From NCBI GenBank assembly GCA_024760905.1, contig CM045750.1, positions 17,120,419 through 17,184,418 of the forward strand: a stretch of 64,000 nt of DNA. The letters run 5' to 3'. Under the pieces are notes generated by a model that saw nothing but the letters and a program-made list of their open reading frames with translations, searched no databases and was not told where the DNA came from. Numbering within the stretch: position 1 is the stretch's first letter; each line of letters begins with the position of its first letter. A program made the position numbers and the translations under genes. Shown one piece after another: positions 50,298 through 63,098 of this stretch. The DNA is from Plotosus lineatus (Eukaryota > Chordata > Actinopteri > Siluriformes > Plotosidae).

Positions 50298-51985
50298 CTA
50301 GAGAAGAAAAGAAAAAGAAAAAGAAGACATGGTTTAATGCTTGTTGTTATGGACAAAATGTGATCTATTGTCCATCGGGTGATACAGTTCAATAAAAATG
50401 ATCACTATGATGATTTGATAAACTTTTTTTTTTTAAATCCTATTTCTTGGTTTGAACGTTGTGGATGTTCTTGGCATGCATGCTTGAACACCTGAGTGGA
50501 ATTCCTGAGTCATCGTTTAGCCACGCCAGAGAGCCTGTCCCTCCACTTTCTCACTGTGCGAGTGCTCTCTCATGCGTATTTTAATTCCCAGTCGACAGCG
50601 AGGTCCTGTTCATGAGCGGGTAATTACTTTTTCTTCTAATCGTACTTTAATTATAATACATTCCCACATTTATTAAATGAACTTCTGGTTTAACGTGATG
50701 AATCGTCTGGTTAGGCTTTTTATTTAGTTATTTATCTTTGAACTTTCTGCTTGTACATTAACAGAATATAGATCTTCATATCCTCTGATGCAGCAGAACT
50801 GCGCGGCTGAGCGGTTTTCCTTCCTTCTCTACACGCTCATTAAAGCCTCATTAATTAGCTGTGTATTTGTCTGCACTATTTAAATTCCCCCTGGTGAACC
50901 AAACCTTAAACAACGTCCGCTTATCACGGAGGTTATAAACCAAGACCATGAACACACCAAAAGTATAACGTTCACTATGGACCTCTGCAAAAAAAAAAAA
51001 AAAAAAAAAAAATTTTTTTTGAAATTATGGTGACAATTTGGTGTCATGGTGACAGTCATCAAATCAGACTGGGGTGACAAGAAACTGTAAATTAAAGAAT
51101 TTATGGGTAATAACGTTACACAGATAAGATTCTATTAAAATGTTATATACTGTATAAACTCCTTATAAGGTTTACAAACACTTTCAACATCCCAGTCAGG
51201 AAGGTGAAAGTGTTAACCTGCTTGATCTGATAAATCAATAATACAAATATTTACTGAGGAGTGATGAGCGATCTCCTTCTCACTCACTCACTCACACACA
51301 CACACAAAAACAAACACACTCATGAACATACCTTATTTTAGAAAACACACATCCACAAGTGGTGTAAAATGCCTCACTCTGAACCCAGTCACAAGTTAAT
51401 CGGCGCTCTTGATCAATGAGGGAAAGTGATTAACAGCAGGTCTGTCTGTGCTGTGTCAGTCCACGAATAGGCACACACTGAGTTCTGACAGCTGGTTCTC
51501 AGAGAGGGTAGATTCGGGCGTTGACAGGACTGACAAGCCCATCCAGTTTGAGTAGTGTAGCTACCAAGACTGGGTGTGTGCATGTGCATGCGTATGTTTG
51601 TGTTTGTGTGTGTGTGTGTGTTCATTCCTTGGGACACAATAGGAGGAGCAATGTTTATTTATATTCTTCAGGATTTGAGGGGGTTTTTTCTCTATGGAAA
51701 ACATGGCATTGTTTAGACAAAGCCGCAAAGGTGATTGCATGAGATATACACACTGGCAGTCAGATTTCAGTCTCACCAAAATAACAGATTGGGATAGATT
51801 CTTTAAGAACGACATGCAGGTGCAGGAAGTGTGTTTTTGGCTCCCATGGAAACCCAGTTAGTTCTGATAAGCACCTTCAAGCTCATCCTAAATAGGAAAC
51901 ATCAGCACGGGAGTAGCGCAAGAAACTAATTATTGTTCATGATGAGAAGACAACAATTAATCTTTGGCAAAATCAGCAACTCTTG
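50298..51985. other. upstream flank or first intron of znf185
   Basis: No gene recognised. Contains a poly-A tract (about 50989-51012) and CA/GT short tracts (about 51294, 51595). The znf185 promoter and first untranslated exon are probably somewhere here. Confidence 0.35.
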
Positions 51986-52260
51986 GTTAAATAAGATTTA
52001 TTTGTACACCACTTTTTATTTTAATTAACATAGTCACAAGGCAGTTATACACAGTTAAAACAAATTTGGTAAAGAATTTAAATTGATGCTTTTAAGTACA
52101 TCTCCACAATCCCTATACTGTACATTACATTCCTAATGAACAAGTCTGGGGGAGGGCATCTGCAAGAAGAAGAGAAGGGAAGGAGAAATAACATGAGGAA
52201 GAAACCTTGAGAGGAAACCGACCCGATTGGGAAACCAGTCCTCATTTGGGTGAAACCAGG
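51985..52260. repeat. dispersed repeat flanking a V-SINE
   Basis: AAGATTTATTTGTACACCAC through GAAACCTTGAGAGGAAACCG and GTCCTCATTTGGGTG resembles a common teleost repeat. The V-SINE at 52258 sits in it, and similar sequence appears to continue on the other side. Confidence 0.4.
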
Positions 52261-52455
52261 TGGCGTAGTGGTTAGCACGTCCGCCTCACAGCAAGAAGGC
52301 CTGGGTTCGATTCCCGGCCTGGGCGTTTCTGTGTGGAGTTTACATGTTCTCCCCATGCTTGCGTGGGTTTCCTCCGGGTGCTCCGGTTTCCTCCCACAAT
52401 CCAAAGACATGCACAGTAGGTTAATTGGCCGTTCTAAATTGCCCGTAGGTTCACA
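52258..52455 (+). repeat. V-SINE-like SINE, best-preserved head and core
   Basis: GGTGGCGTAGTGGTTAGCAC (A box), GGGTTCGATTCCCGG (B box), GTGTGGAGTTTACATGTTCT, TCCGGTTTCCTCCCACAATC and TTAATTGGCCGTTCTAAATTG. Confidence 0.9.
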
Positions 52456-53640
52456 TTGTAGCTAACGACTTGGAGAGGGATGGGCGCCACCAGGCCAAAA
52501 ATCAGCCCAAGTTTTGTCATGAAGGCGCCCCAACGACATCCCCGGATGTTAAATGATAAGTGAAGTGAAGAAAAAAATACAAAGCCACTGAAACTTTACT
52601 ATGGTTTAACATGAAGTCTAGTTCAAATGAGGAGCAGAAGCGAAGGGCTTCTACAGTGAAAACTCCAGCAAGTAGCAATTCAGGATGGAGCACAGGATTC
52701 AGAGAGGAGAAGGATCACTGGTATCAGAGAAGTAGCATGTGTATCTCAGCAAAACACATATGAGGGGGATGCTTATAACAGTATAATAGTCAGTGCTGCG
52801 TGCAAGCAGGGGGTCTGGCATGACTGACCATGACAGCATAATTAAAAAGAGAGAACCAGAAGGAAGACAGACAGTCAGCAACTCAACAAGCAGTTAGAAT
52901 TCAGGTGGTGATATTTAGGAGTAAAATATCTGCTGAGTGGCTCACAGTCAGATTTACGCATGGGACATGGTACAATGTTGTCCATAGCAACACAACACTG
53001 AGGAAAGAGGTGTGACTACAAGAATGAAGAAGACACACCTATAAAACACAGAGTTGTCACCTTGTTCAAGGTGAAAGGCATCTATCTGGAATTCAGTAAG
53101 AATTCGCAGGTCAGGTGACCAGCAGGGGGGGTTTCACCCTGGCTACCATCTTAAGAATGACAGCAAAACCAGTCTGACAGCATGCACTGCTGATACACTA
53201 TCAGCATTTATAAGAATGACAGGTATCTCATCCATGTCCCCACCACCACCACTGCAACCACAACCACACCAAGAAAGGGAATGGCAAAAATGTGTATCAG
53301 GAAAATCTGTGTAAGTGCTGAAAGAGGCATTGTGACGAATACATGCAGCTATTGAGGTGAAAAAAATGAAACAAAAAAAAAACAAACATCGATGATGGCT
53401 TTGTGATCAAGGGCGTGGTCCAGGAACAGGTATGGTATTGTGCAACATTCATGACACATACACAGGCATGACAACTTCGAATGTTTGCCCAGCCCTAGAG
53501 TCTTGAACATTCCAAAACCCTCCGACACTAGAAATCCATTACCGAATATAAAGAAATTAGTAACAGTTATAAGTTGAGCATTCGTTAAGCACTTTATTAC
53601 ACAGAACATAGTGTGAATGCCTATATTTTGTCAAATTCTC
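52456..53640. other. intergenic, no gene recognised
   Basis: Repeat-like purine-rich text to about 53.1 kb, then unique-looking sequence. No splice-compatible coding exon seen on either strand. Confidence 0.4.
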
Positions 53641-53665
53641 ATATACCTGTGTGTGTATGTGTGTG

Positions 53666-53666
<1 letters not shown>

Positions 53667-53714
<48 letters not shown>
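53667..53714. repeat. (TA)n microsatellite
   Basis: About 23 TA units. Confidence 0.95.
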
Positions 53715-53716
<2 letters not shown>

Positions 53717-53824
53717 TTCTATAATCACCTGAAGAGAGAGGATGGTTTCACCACCCCTCGAAACAGATCTGTAGTGATAAATGGAGTTTCAATAGAAAGT
53801 CTTTGTCCTGTCCTTTTATTTTTA

Positions 53825-53878
53825 TTACATACATACATATACATATACACATATATATATATATATACATATACACAC

Positions 53879-53958
<80 letters not shown>
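53825..53958. repeat. (TA)n/(CA)n composite microsatellite
   Basis: ACATACATATACACATATAT-type text grading into about 24 TA units directly before a SINE head. Confidence 0.95.
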
Positions 53959-53961
<3 letters not shown>

Positions 53962-54200
53962 CAGTGGTGTAGTGGTTAGGGTGCTGGGTCTTAACCACAA
54001 GTGAGCCTCTTTTCACCCAGCAGTATAAATAGGTACCAGTAAAAATATACTGGGAAGGTAAACTGCGATGGACTAGCGTCCCACCCAGGAGGAGTTGAAC
54101 TCCTAATTGCTTCACGCCACAGAAACCAGGGATGAGAACCGGCCTGATGAGCCACTAGGCTCGGGTGTAAAAAGCACAACAGACTTTACCTTTTTTTACC
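53957..54200 (+). repeat. family C tRNA-derived SINE, near complete
   Basis: Head TGGCCAGTGGTGTAGTGGTT then GGGTGCTGGG, body CACCCAGCAGTATAAATAGG, GATGGACTAGCGTCCCACCC and GAGCCACTAGGCTCGGGTGT. Partial copies are at 13140 and 63790. Confidence 0.75.
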
Positions 54201-54202
54201 AT

Positions 54203-54526
54203 TACCACGAGGATGGATAGGATCAAGAATGAGTACATCAGAGGGACAGCACACATTACATGTTTTGGAGACAAAGTCAGAGAGGCTAGATTGAGATGGT
54301 TTGGACATGTACAGAGGAGGGATAGTGAGTATATTGGTAGTAGGATGCTGAGGTTGGAACTATCAGGCAGAAGGCCCAGAGGAAAACCAAAGAGAAGATT
54401 TATGGATGTGGTGAAGGCGGACATGAAGGTAGTTGGAGTAAGAGTAGAAGATGCAGAGGATAGGGTGAGATGGAGGCAGATCATTTGCTGTGGCGACCCC
54501 TGAAGGGAACAGCCGAAAGGAAAAGA

Positions 54527-54528
<2 letters not shown>
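54203..54528 (+). mobile_element. 3' end of the RTE-like LINE, second copy
   Basis: Very similar to 49370-49690: [40 protein letters not shown] and RWRQIICCGDP stop, ending in GGGAACAGCCGAAAGGAAAA. More strongly 5'-truncated. Confidence 0.88.

Positions 54529-54606
<78 letters not shown>
54529..54606. repeat. (TA)n-(TG)n microsatellite
   Basis: About 35 TA units starting right at the LINE tail. Confidence 0.95.
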
Positions 54607-54711
54607 ACTTGTTTAGTACTCAACCACCACTTGCTCGTTTGAAAGATCGAAAGTCTGGATAAGCCGTGCGTCGTCTCACAAGCTCCGTGTGTCACTTGCG
54701 ACAAGCGCCTG

Positions 54712-54740
54712 TGATGTGATGTGATGTGATGTGATGTGAT
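54712..54740. repeat. (TGATG)n pentanucleotide repeat
   Basis: About five TGTGA/TGATG units. Confidence 0.85.
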
Positions 54741-54744
54741 TCTC

Positions 54745-55241
54745 CCCCCCCAAACAGTGCCATGGTGATTAAATGCTATCAACACTAAAGGCGGAACAAC
54801 AAAATATTACAGTGTGCATTTTTTAATGTAATTTAATCATAAATGAGGATGGATTCTTTGTTATTTTTAATAATTCAATAGTGAGTTTTTTTATAGTCAT
54901 TACAAAGAAAATTATTCAAAATAAATTATATGAACCTCAGACTAACACATTCCACAGTATTAAGAATAACAATAAACATAAATTTCAACATATCAGATAT
55001 GGCTCGCATTGTGGAGGACTGCTGTATAAAAATAATCCATTTCCTGTATGGTTGTTCTTTAGAATGTCAGTTAAAGTATTCTAAACTTTGTAAAGCATTT
55101 CCTGGGAGAAATTGAAGAGATTTTTTCATCAATTATCCTGGAGCAAAATGGAGTCAATCTTGAGTTCCTTATCGACCCCAGAGATCAAAGTCAAACCAAA
55201 TCTGATCCACCAGCCCATATGAAACCGTTTCCTTAGAAATA
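54745..55241 (-). other. nsdhl: nsdhl 3' UTR and downstream flank
   Basis: AT-rich trailer on the minus strand after the TAA-side of nsdhl. Several ATTAAA-like motifs lie near 54820-54860; no single poly(A) site stands out. Confidence 0.4.
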
Positions 55242-55574
55242 CTATCCTCCTCTTTTCAGATGTGGGTAGCTGGCTATAGTTCGAGTTATCGCCTCTTGCA
55301 GCCTCACTACTGGCTGGTAGCCCATGTCCTCTTTGGCACGGGAACAACTGTAGTAGTGATGGGTGCCAGCCAGTGCCACACGCATGGGAGTGAAGGTGGG
55401 CTTAATGTTTACTAGGGGACGCAGTAAACAGGTAATCATCCACAGTAGCATGGCGATTCCATAAACAAAACTATACGGCAGGTGGTAGCGAGGAGCATTG
55501 TATCCTAAACCAACCAGCACCTGGGATATGAAATCCCAAAAACGGATTGGTTCATCGTTGGTGATGTGGTACGC
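55242..55574 (-). CDS. nsdhl: nsdhl terminal coding exon
   Basis: CATTGTTCCACAG acceptor, [20 protein letters not shown] onward through the membrane segment to SYPHLKRGG and stop. 110 codons, phase 0 start. Confidence 0.95.
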   Translation of the reverse strand, partial: AYHITNDEPIRFWDFISQVLVGLGYNAPRYHLPYSFVYGIAMLLWMITCLLRPLVNIKPTFTPMRVALAGTHHYYSCSRAKEDMGYQPVVRLQEAITRTIASYPHLKRGG

Positions 55575-58500
55575 CTGTGGAACAATGAAATATAATGTTA
55601 ACTTCATTCTATCATATGCTACTTAGTTTTTGTAATGTGAAAAAGAAACCAGTGTCTCTCAAAAGGTTCACATTTTTTTCACAAATTTTTCAAAGATGTT
55701 CTTCATTTAATCATAGCTGATTTCCACCCATCAAGGAGTGCAATAGAGAAGAAAAGTATGTGCTTCCTTCAAGACATATGATGCAAACTGACCACATTTT
55801 TTTCAAACTATTGCACATAAATCTTCAGAAGTAGTGTTAAAAAAAAAATAAAAAACACTCATAGTTATGCATAGTTACCTGTTATGCATTCTGTAAAGAC
55901 TAATGCAGTTATTTGGAAAAAATTAATCAGAGCATCTATATTTTTTTCAATCTTTAGAAGTTGCAAACTCAGTAGATTAATAAATGCTCTATATTTATTA
56001 TAAAACAGAATAAATATATCATTTAATTTAAAAAATACTGTTAAATTAGGACTGATGTCACAGACAGACCATACAGTACAGTACCTTTGAATTCAAGGTG
56101 GTGTAACACTCTTGTTCCTCTATAGTCCCACAGGGGGCGCACCCTAAATAAACTACTTACACCAGGGGTCACCAACATTTTTGATACTGAGAGCTACTTC
56201 TTGGGTATCAATTAATGTGAAGAGCTACCAGACTGATACACACTTTTGAAATAACAAATTTGCTCAATTTACCTTCAATTATGTTATGATTAAAAATTAA
56301 TGATATTCATCTATGTGACGATATTGATTTGATTAAAAAAAAAAAACAACAACAAAAAAAGCAAAAAAAATTAGATGCAGATCAATGGAGAGTGGCGCAA
56401 TAGAGCCGCGGGCCTGTTCTAAAAATAGCAGTGAACAGACCCTCAGGTGACTCATGTTGTCCTTGCGGGCGATCTGGTGCCCACGGGCACCATGTTGGTG
56501 ACCCCTGACTTACACATAGACAAAACTCAGCAGGCCAACTTTAAACTTAGAAATAGCAATTAACAAACTTTATAGTTATAGAATCACGATGCTTATAGAA
56601 TCGTGATACTGATTAAATTGGCACCCAGGTATTGTGACAATATAATATTTGGTGGTTCCCAGTGATTCCCATCCAAAGCTAATATCAGGGTAGCGAATAT
56701 CAGAGCAGCCAATGAATCATTTCTTGTTTACATCAGATTATTGAAAAGATTAAATTATTTTAAAAAAAAAAAGAAAAAGTCACCTTCTGAGACCTGAACT
56801 AAGAACGCTTACATAACAGAATGGTTTCGAACAGTCTTTACATCCTGACTGTATATATATGAAATCAATCAAACTCGTCCTGAAGTAAGACTTATTGTGT
56901 CGGTTTTTCATGTATAACTGTGAGCATTTCAATGCCCTGTAATACAAATTAAACACAGTACTGCACTCTTCTGGATGCCACGCCTTCCATTCCCCCTGCA
57001 ATGAGGCACATATTTACATAACCATACGCACCTTTCCACAAAGCGGTGAGTCTGGTTTCAGATGCTCAGCAGCGAGGATGTGACCATGGACTACATTCTC
57101 CACATATGTGAAGTCCACTAGGTTGTTACCATCTCTGCAAATTCACAAATCAAGTGTGATACAGTATAAAAGCAGGTCTTCTAATTTACACATTACAATT
57201 CTGATAAAAATCAAAATCCGGGAAGGATTGTTGAGTTATCTTGCACACAAAAAGTCAGACAAATTAACTCTTCTTCCCTTTCTGGGGTCGCCAGAGCGAA
57301 TCATCTTCCTCCGTCTTCATGGAAGTCATAGTAATGATTCGCACATTTGATTTCGTATAGGTTTTTACGTCGGACGCCCTTCCTGACACAACCCTTCAGC
57401 AAGGGGCGGAACCACGCAGACAGCTTTGCAGCTACTCTTGACCAAAGTCAGCAATGGTTCTTTTACATGAACCTCTCACCATAGACAGTGAGAGACATGG
57501 CCCGCCTTTGATAACCCATTTAGCTGCACTGGGGGGACAGTGACAACCTTGTGGAGAGTGGGACTCGAACCCCCAACCTTAGAATCAGCAATCCAACACC
57601 CTATACCACTAGGCCACCACTGCCCTTCTCCACTAGGGGGGACTGTGACAACCTTATGGAGAGTGGGACTCGAACCCCCAACCCTAGGATCAGTGATCCA
57701 GCACCCTTTACCACCAGGCCACCAATGCCCAGTCCTACAAATTAACTAATAAATTAAAAACAAACCTACACATTTGAACCAGCAACACAATATACAATGT
57801 CTTCGCCTGGGTTGGACTGTTTTTAGCTTATAGTTTATTGTTTACTGTCAGATTTCATTACATCAAGTTATCATACTGCATTTGTGCCTGGCATAGTAAT
57901 AATAATAATAAAGTACCTTTCTAGTTTAGTTGAGATTCGACTTGCTTCCGTTCACCAATCAGGTTATTTTTTTTACCTTTGGATCGTGTGCTTGTCTGTT
58001 ACAAGGATTACACAGTTATATGTGGATTTTAATGGAATTTCCACTGGAAGTGGGGTTTTGGACAGGTAACAAATTCATTGTTACAGTGTGGAGATGATCT
58101 GGAACAAATTCTAGATTCAGGAATTATTTAAATATTCTTTAATATTGTTAGATATCATTTATTTGGATAATTTGGGTCATATGAAAGATTTCTGGGCTTG
58201 TCTGAAATTTGTGCGCTCACTTGTCAATAATTCTATTTTTCTACAGTACAAACACTATTTTATCCGTCTGATTAACCACAGACCTCCTGTGGCTAAACTG
58301 GGCTTCCGGGTGGCGCATGGACAAGATGCGTGACTGTCAACCTGGAGACGATCAGTTGAAGCTCGGATGATGCCGCAGCCATCCATGACAGGGAGTCCAT
58401 GGGAGCTAATTGGCCGAGTTCCCACAAGAGGGAGGGATGGCATGACACACATGTTAATTCATTCTTAGTGATCAACAGCCAATCAGGGCCTCCTGTGAGC

Positions 58501-61500
58501 TCATTCATATGAGGTGGTAAATAACATTTTTCCTCTGAATGGGTTAGGTCGCCTCCAAATACGCACGCGCAACAGTTCATAAAGAAGCGGGTGGCAGATT
58601 CACATGTCACTGAGGGGGCACGTGCATGCTTATGCCCCTCCCTGGTTGGTGGTGGATGTGTGATAGAGAAGGCCTTGACGGGTAGGAATCGGATACGACT
58701 AAATTAGGGGACAAAATGTGGGGAATGTATTTTTTATGATAACCATAAAAATGTGTTTATAATTAAATATGAATAAATAACTTCTAGCCATTTGTGGTCT
58801 GCTTTTGATATGACATTATTAAATTTTTTTTGAGCTCAGGATAGACTTCAGCTTGACAGTAGAGGAAGCATCATGAAAATAAATCAGTAGCAATATTTGC
58901 ATCAAACGTGTATGTTAATACTGACTTGTGAGACTTTCTTTTTTTTTTGTCCAATTCATTAAACTACTGAGATTAACTAATATTGTTTACTTCAAGGGAA
59001 TTTACATAAAGATTGAATTGAATTTCATTTACATTTCATTCAAGTATTGATTTACACATCTTAATTGGTAGACTACAGTCATAGCCTAGAGGCATGTACA
59101 AACTAATGAGATCTTGAGAGAGCATTTAATATTTGATTTAAAAATGGTGGCGATATTCCCAACTCATGATGAATACATTATAGAAAATCAAATCAAATCA
59201 TCGGTACTGCCAAACTGCATCTCCCCTTTAGCCGAGCTGTAAAGAAATTTCAACATTTAATTATGTGCGGGGCAGTGGTGCCCTGGTGGTAAAGGGCGCT
59301 GGATCGCTGAGCCTAAGGTTGGGGGTTCGAAGCCCACTCTCCACAAGGTTGTCACTGTCCCCCGCAGGTGCAGCTAACTGGGCTATCAAAGGCCAGCCAT
59401 GTCTCTCACTGTCTATGGTGAGAGGTTCATGTAAAAGAACCATTGCTGACTTTCGTAGAGAGGAGCTGCATAGCCGTCAGCGTGTTTCTGTCCCTTGTTA
59501 AAGGGTTGTGTCAGGAAGGGCATTCGACGTAAAACCTATACCAAATCAATCATGCGAATCAGATGATTCACTGTGGCGATCCCTGAAAAATGGAAAAAGC
59601 CGAAAGAAAAATAATTAAGATCTATGATGTAAAAGCTCAATTGGCTTGATTGTGACACATTCTGCCAGCCTCATCCATTCAGTTTAATCCTGACCCTAAT
59701 CCTCACTGATCGCCAGTAATAAAAAACAGACCACAGGGGACCATTGTTCCTGACAGAAGGACCATTTGATAACATTTGTCAATCCCTATACAGAAAAATT
59801 CACAAGGTGTGATATCCGTGATGTTCCTGAGGAAACCAATGCAACAAATTTGATGATCCTCAGTCATACTTTAATAATGTTATCATACTAATGAGCCCTG
59901 GCAACCCAAATATATAAATTTAATTAATCTGACTGTTGTGACCTTATTTCAAGGTCAAGGTAACTCATATGCAATCTCACCCAAGACCATCTTTATTGCA
60001 ACCTATCCACCAAATTTAGTGTCATTTTCATTCCAAGTCAGTCATTGCACTAACAAACATTGAGAAGTCCAATGTAGAAAATTTCATAAACTCTACCGTT
60101 GTGACCTTCAAACACGGTCAAGAGCACTGTTATGCAATCCTAACCGAGGTTTTCTAATAGGGGAGCCATGTGTTCAATTTTATGGTTCTCAGTCATTTCC
60201 TTTTAAAGTTATCACATTAAAAGCAATTGACAAGTACAATGCAAAACAATACAAGGTCAGAGTGATCCATATACAATCTCAATACATATGCCCTGAGGGG
60301 GACGCAGATGCTAAATTTGGTGATGCTATGTCATTTCCTTCCAAAGTCGATGCAATAACAAGTCATACAGACATAATACATGGAACCTATTCCTACAGCT
60401 CACACTCCTCTCATCTTCAGTGAGGCTGAACACTGAAAACATAACTAGAACTACTGCCTGATGGTTAAGTGCCTCAGCACAGATGTAAATCAGACCGTAA
60501 AAGAACACAGTTCGATGAAGAAGTGGTGCTGGAATGGTGTCAGTGGGAATATGATTGGAAGATGTCATGCTTTGCATTAAACCGTGAATTACAAAGCCAG
60601 TTAAATGTATGGGGGACCAATCAGTGCATAACACAATTATACACATAATATATTTCTCGTTCTCTCTGTTTTTGCTGAGGTACACATTCTTCTTCTGGGA
60701 TTTCGGTGACGCTGATCCCCCTGTCTTTCAAGTCCTGTTGTCCGTCCTGGTGTGCTGATGTTATACTTTGTAAACTATTACTGTATAAAGCTGCTTTGAA
60801 ACAATGTCAATTATTAAAAAAAAAAAAAAAAAAATTCTACACAAATAAAACTGAATTGAGTTGTTTTCTCACACTTCATCTTAAACTTTTCCACTTTCTA
60901 TGAATTGTCGTATCCGCGACGTGGCAATGAAACGTCGCCTTGACGTCGCAGGAGGACGTAGCCGCGACGTGGCAATGAAACGTCGCCTTGACGTCGCAGG
61001 AGGACGTAGCCGCGACGTGGCAATGAAACGTCGCCTTGACGTCGCAGAAGGACGTAGCCGCGACGTGGCAATGAAACGTCGCCTTGACGTCGCAGGAGGA
61101 CGTAGCCGCGACGTGGCAATGAAACGTCGCTGTGACATCGCGGTCAACTGTTACCGCGACCTGTCAGTGGAACGCTGCCTTGACGTCACAGGAGGACATA
61201 GCCACGACGTGGCAATGAAACATCACCTTAACGTTGCGAGAAAACGTTGCCGCGACTTGTCAGTGAAACGTCGCGGCAACGTTTTTCCGCGTATGAATTG
61301 GCAACATATGAATTGGTTCCTTCGGTCACACGGCCATGCTACTGTTATTGTAAACAGACCCAGAATCACAACAAGATGTAGAACGGGTAAATAAGAGAAA
61401 CTAAGCCCGTGAGCTGCGATGATTTCATCAGGAAATCTTTATACTCAACCAAAATAAAATTATAATGCAAAATAACACATCGAGGGTATTCAATAGTGAA

Positions 61501-63027
61501 TATTCCCCTTTAAGCCGAGGTGGATTGTTTCCATTTTTGATTCCATATAGACATACTTTCTCTTACCCAATGATGAACTTCATCTTGCCTCTCCGTGCTG
61601 TGTCTACAAGGATGGGCACAAGCTGGGGGTCTTGTGGGCCAAAGATCCCATGAGGACGAATTGCCACAGTGAGAAACTTTTTCTCTCTGTTGCATGCTTC
61701 CAAGACTACCTGCCAACAAAGCAAAAGGCAAAAAGTGAAGATTTAGATTATACAAATTATGCTTTGATCATACATCTATGTATTTATTCTTTTATTTTTC
61801 CTTTTTTGATTCCAATATGATAAATTGTACAAAAATAAAATAAACATAGATCTCTTTCTATTCACACCTTTTCCTGGTGAATTTTGGTCTCGGTGTAATA
61901 ATCAATAGGTTTTCTTGCATAAGGCAAATCTTCGTTTCCATTTTTGATGTCAGTTCCTTCGAACACCACACTGGCACTGCTGGTCAGGACAAGTTTCTAC
62001 AAACCAGAGCATTGAGAGTATTAAATATCAATAATATACTGTACATGCTCAAACGAGAAATTTCTGCCTCAATATCACAAAATATAAATGTAAAACTCAT
62101 CCAAAACAAGGACACAACATCTGGCAAGTTAAATAAATAACAGAAAAGTACACAGCACCACCTGCTGGGCCTGCTGTGATACTAGAACTTCCAAAACATC
62201 CGTCGAACTCACAATGTTAACTAATCTTTAAAAAGAAATTCATGGATCCAAAATTTGGTCAGGATGGTCTCCAAAATCTTATAGTCTTCTTTGTACAACG
62301 CCCGTCCTCTGATGGAAATTTTTTTTTTTTTTGAAAATTCCAACACTTTTTTTTTATTCATTTGTAAAAAAAATAATAATAATTAGTAAAATAAATAAAA
62401 GAAGGTTCACAGCAGCCCTCAGCTGGGCCTGCTAGAGCACATTAAAAAATTGTTCTATCTCGCAAAGACTCATTTTAAAAATCATGATATTTGATTTGGA
62501 CACGCTGCGAAAATCAAATGAAGTCTTCCTTGTCCAGAGTTCCACATCTGACAACAAATTTATGGAAATTCAAACAAACATATCTATTTGCATAATCTTG
62601 CAAAAAAAAAAAAAGAAGAAGGTAAAACATAAGCTCCATGACGGAAGTAAAAATCCACACAGCAGTGATATTGTGATATTTAGGGATGTTCACCAGTGCC
62701 CACATGGTAGTGGACAAAACATATATAAACAAGATGTATATTTAAAAAAAAAAAGATAACTCTTAGTATTGATAATGGTTTCTGTCAAATACCATAAATT
62801 GAAAATGTAAATATAGGACACCTCTGAAGAATTTATTTCATACCTGTACTCCAGCTTCTTCACATGCCTGAATAACAGTGTGTGTGCCTTCGACATTAAC
62901 TTTCCAGAAAAGATTTCGGTCATCACAAGCTGGTGAAGGAGAAGCACAGTGAAACACCAGGGATACATCCTTCAGGACTTTGAGCAAAGCCTAAACAAGA
63001 AAAGAAAAACACTAAAGAATAAAATCT

Positions 63028-63098
<71 letters not shown>

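Noticed and set aside
52258..52330. Possible tRNA gene (A and B boxes)
   Set aside because: It is the head of a dispersed SINE with many diverged copies; no convincing cloverleaf or terminator.
60915..61290. CRISPR-like regular repeats
   Set aside because: Head-to-tail units without unique spacers, in an animal genome with no Cas genes; a minisatellite.
60898..61394. Long repeat ORFs on both strands encoding 16-residue repeats ([16 protein letters not shown])
   Set aside because: They follow from a 48-bp minisatellite whose unit is divisible by three, so no frame meets a stop; the array lies in an nsdhl intron with no splice or start context.
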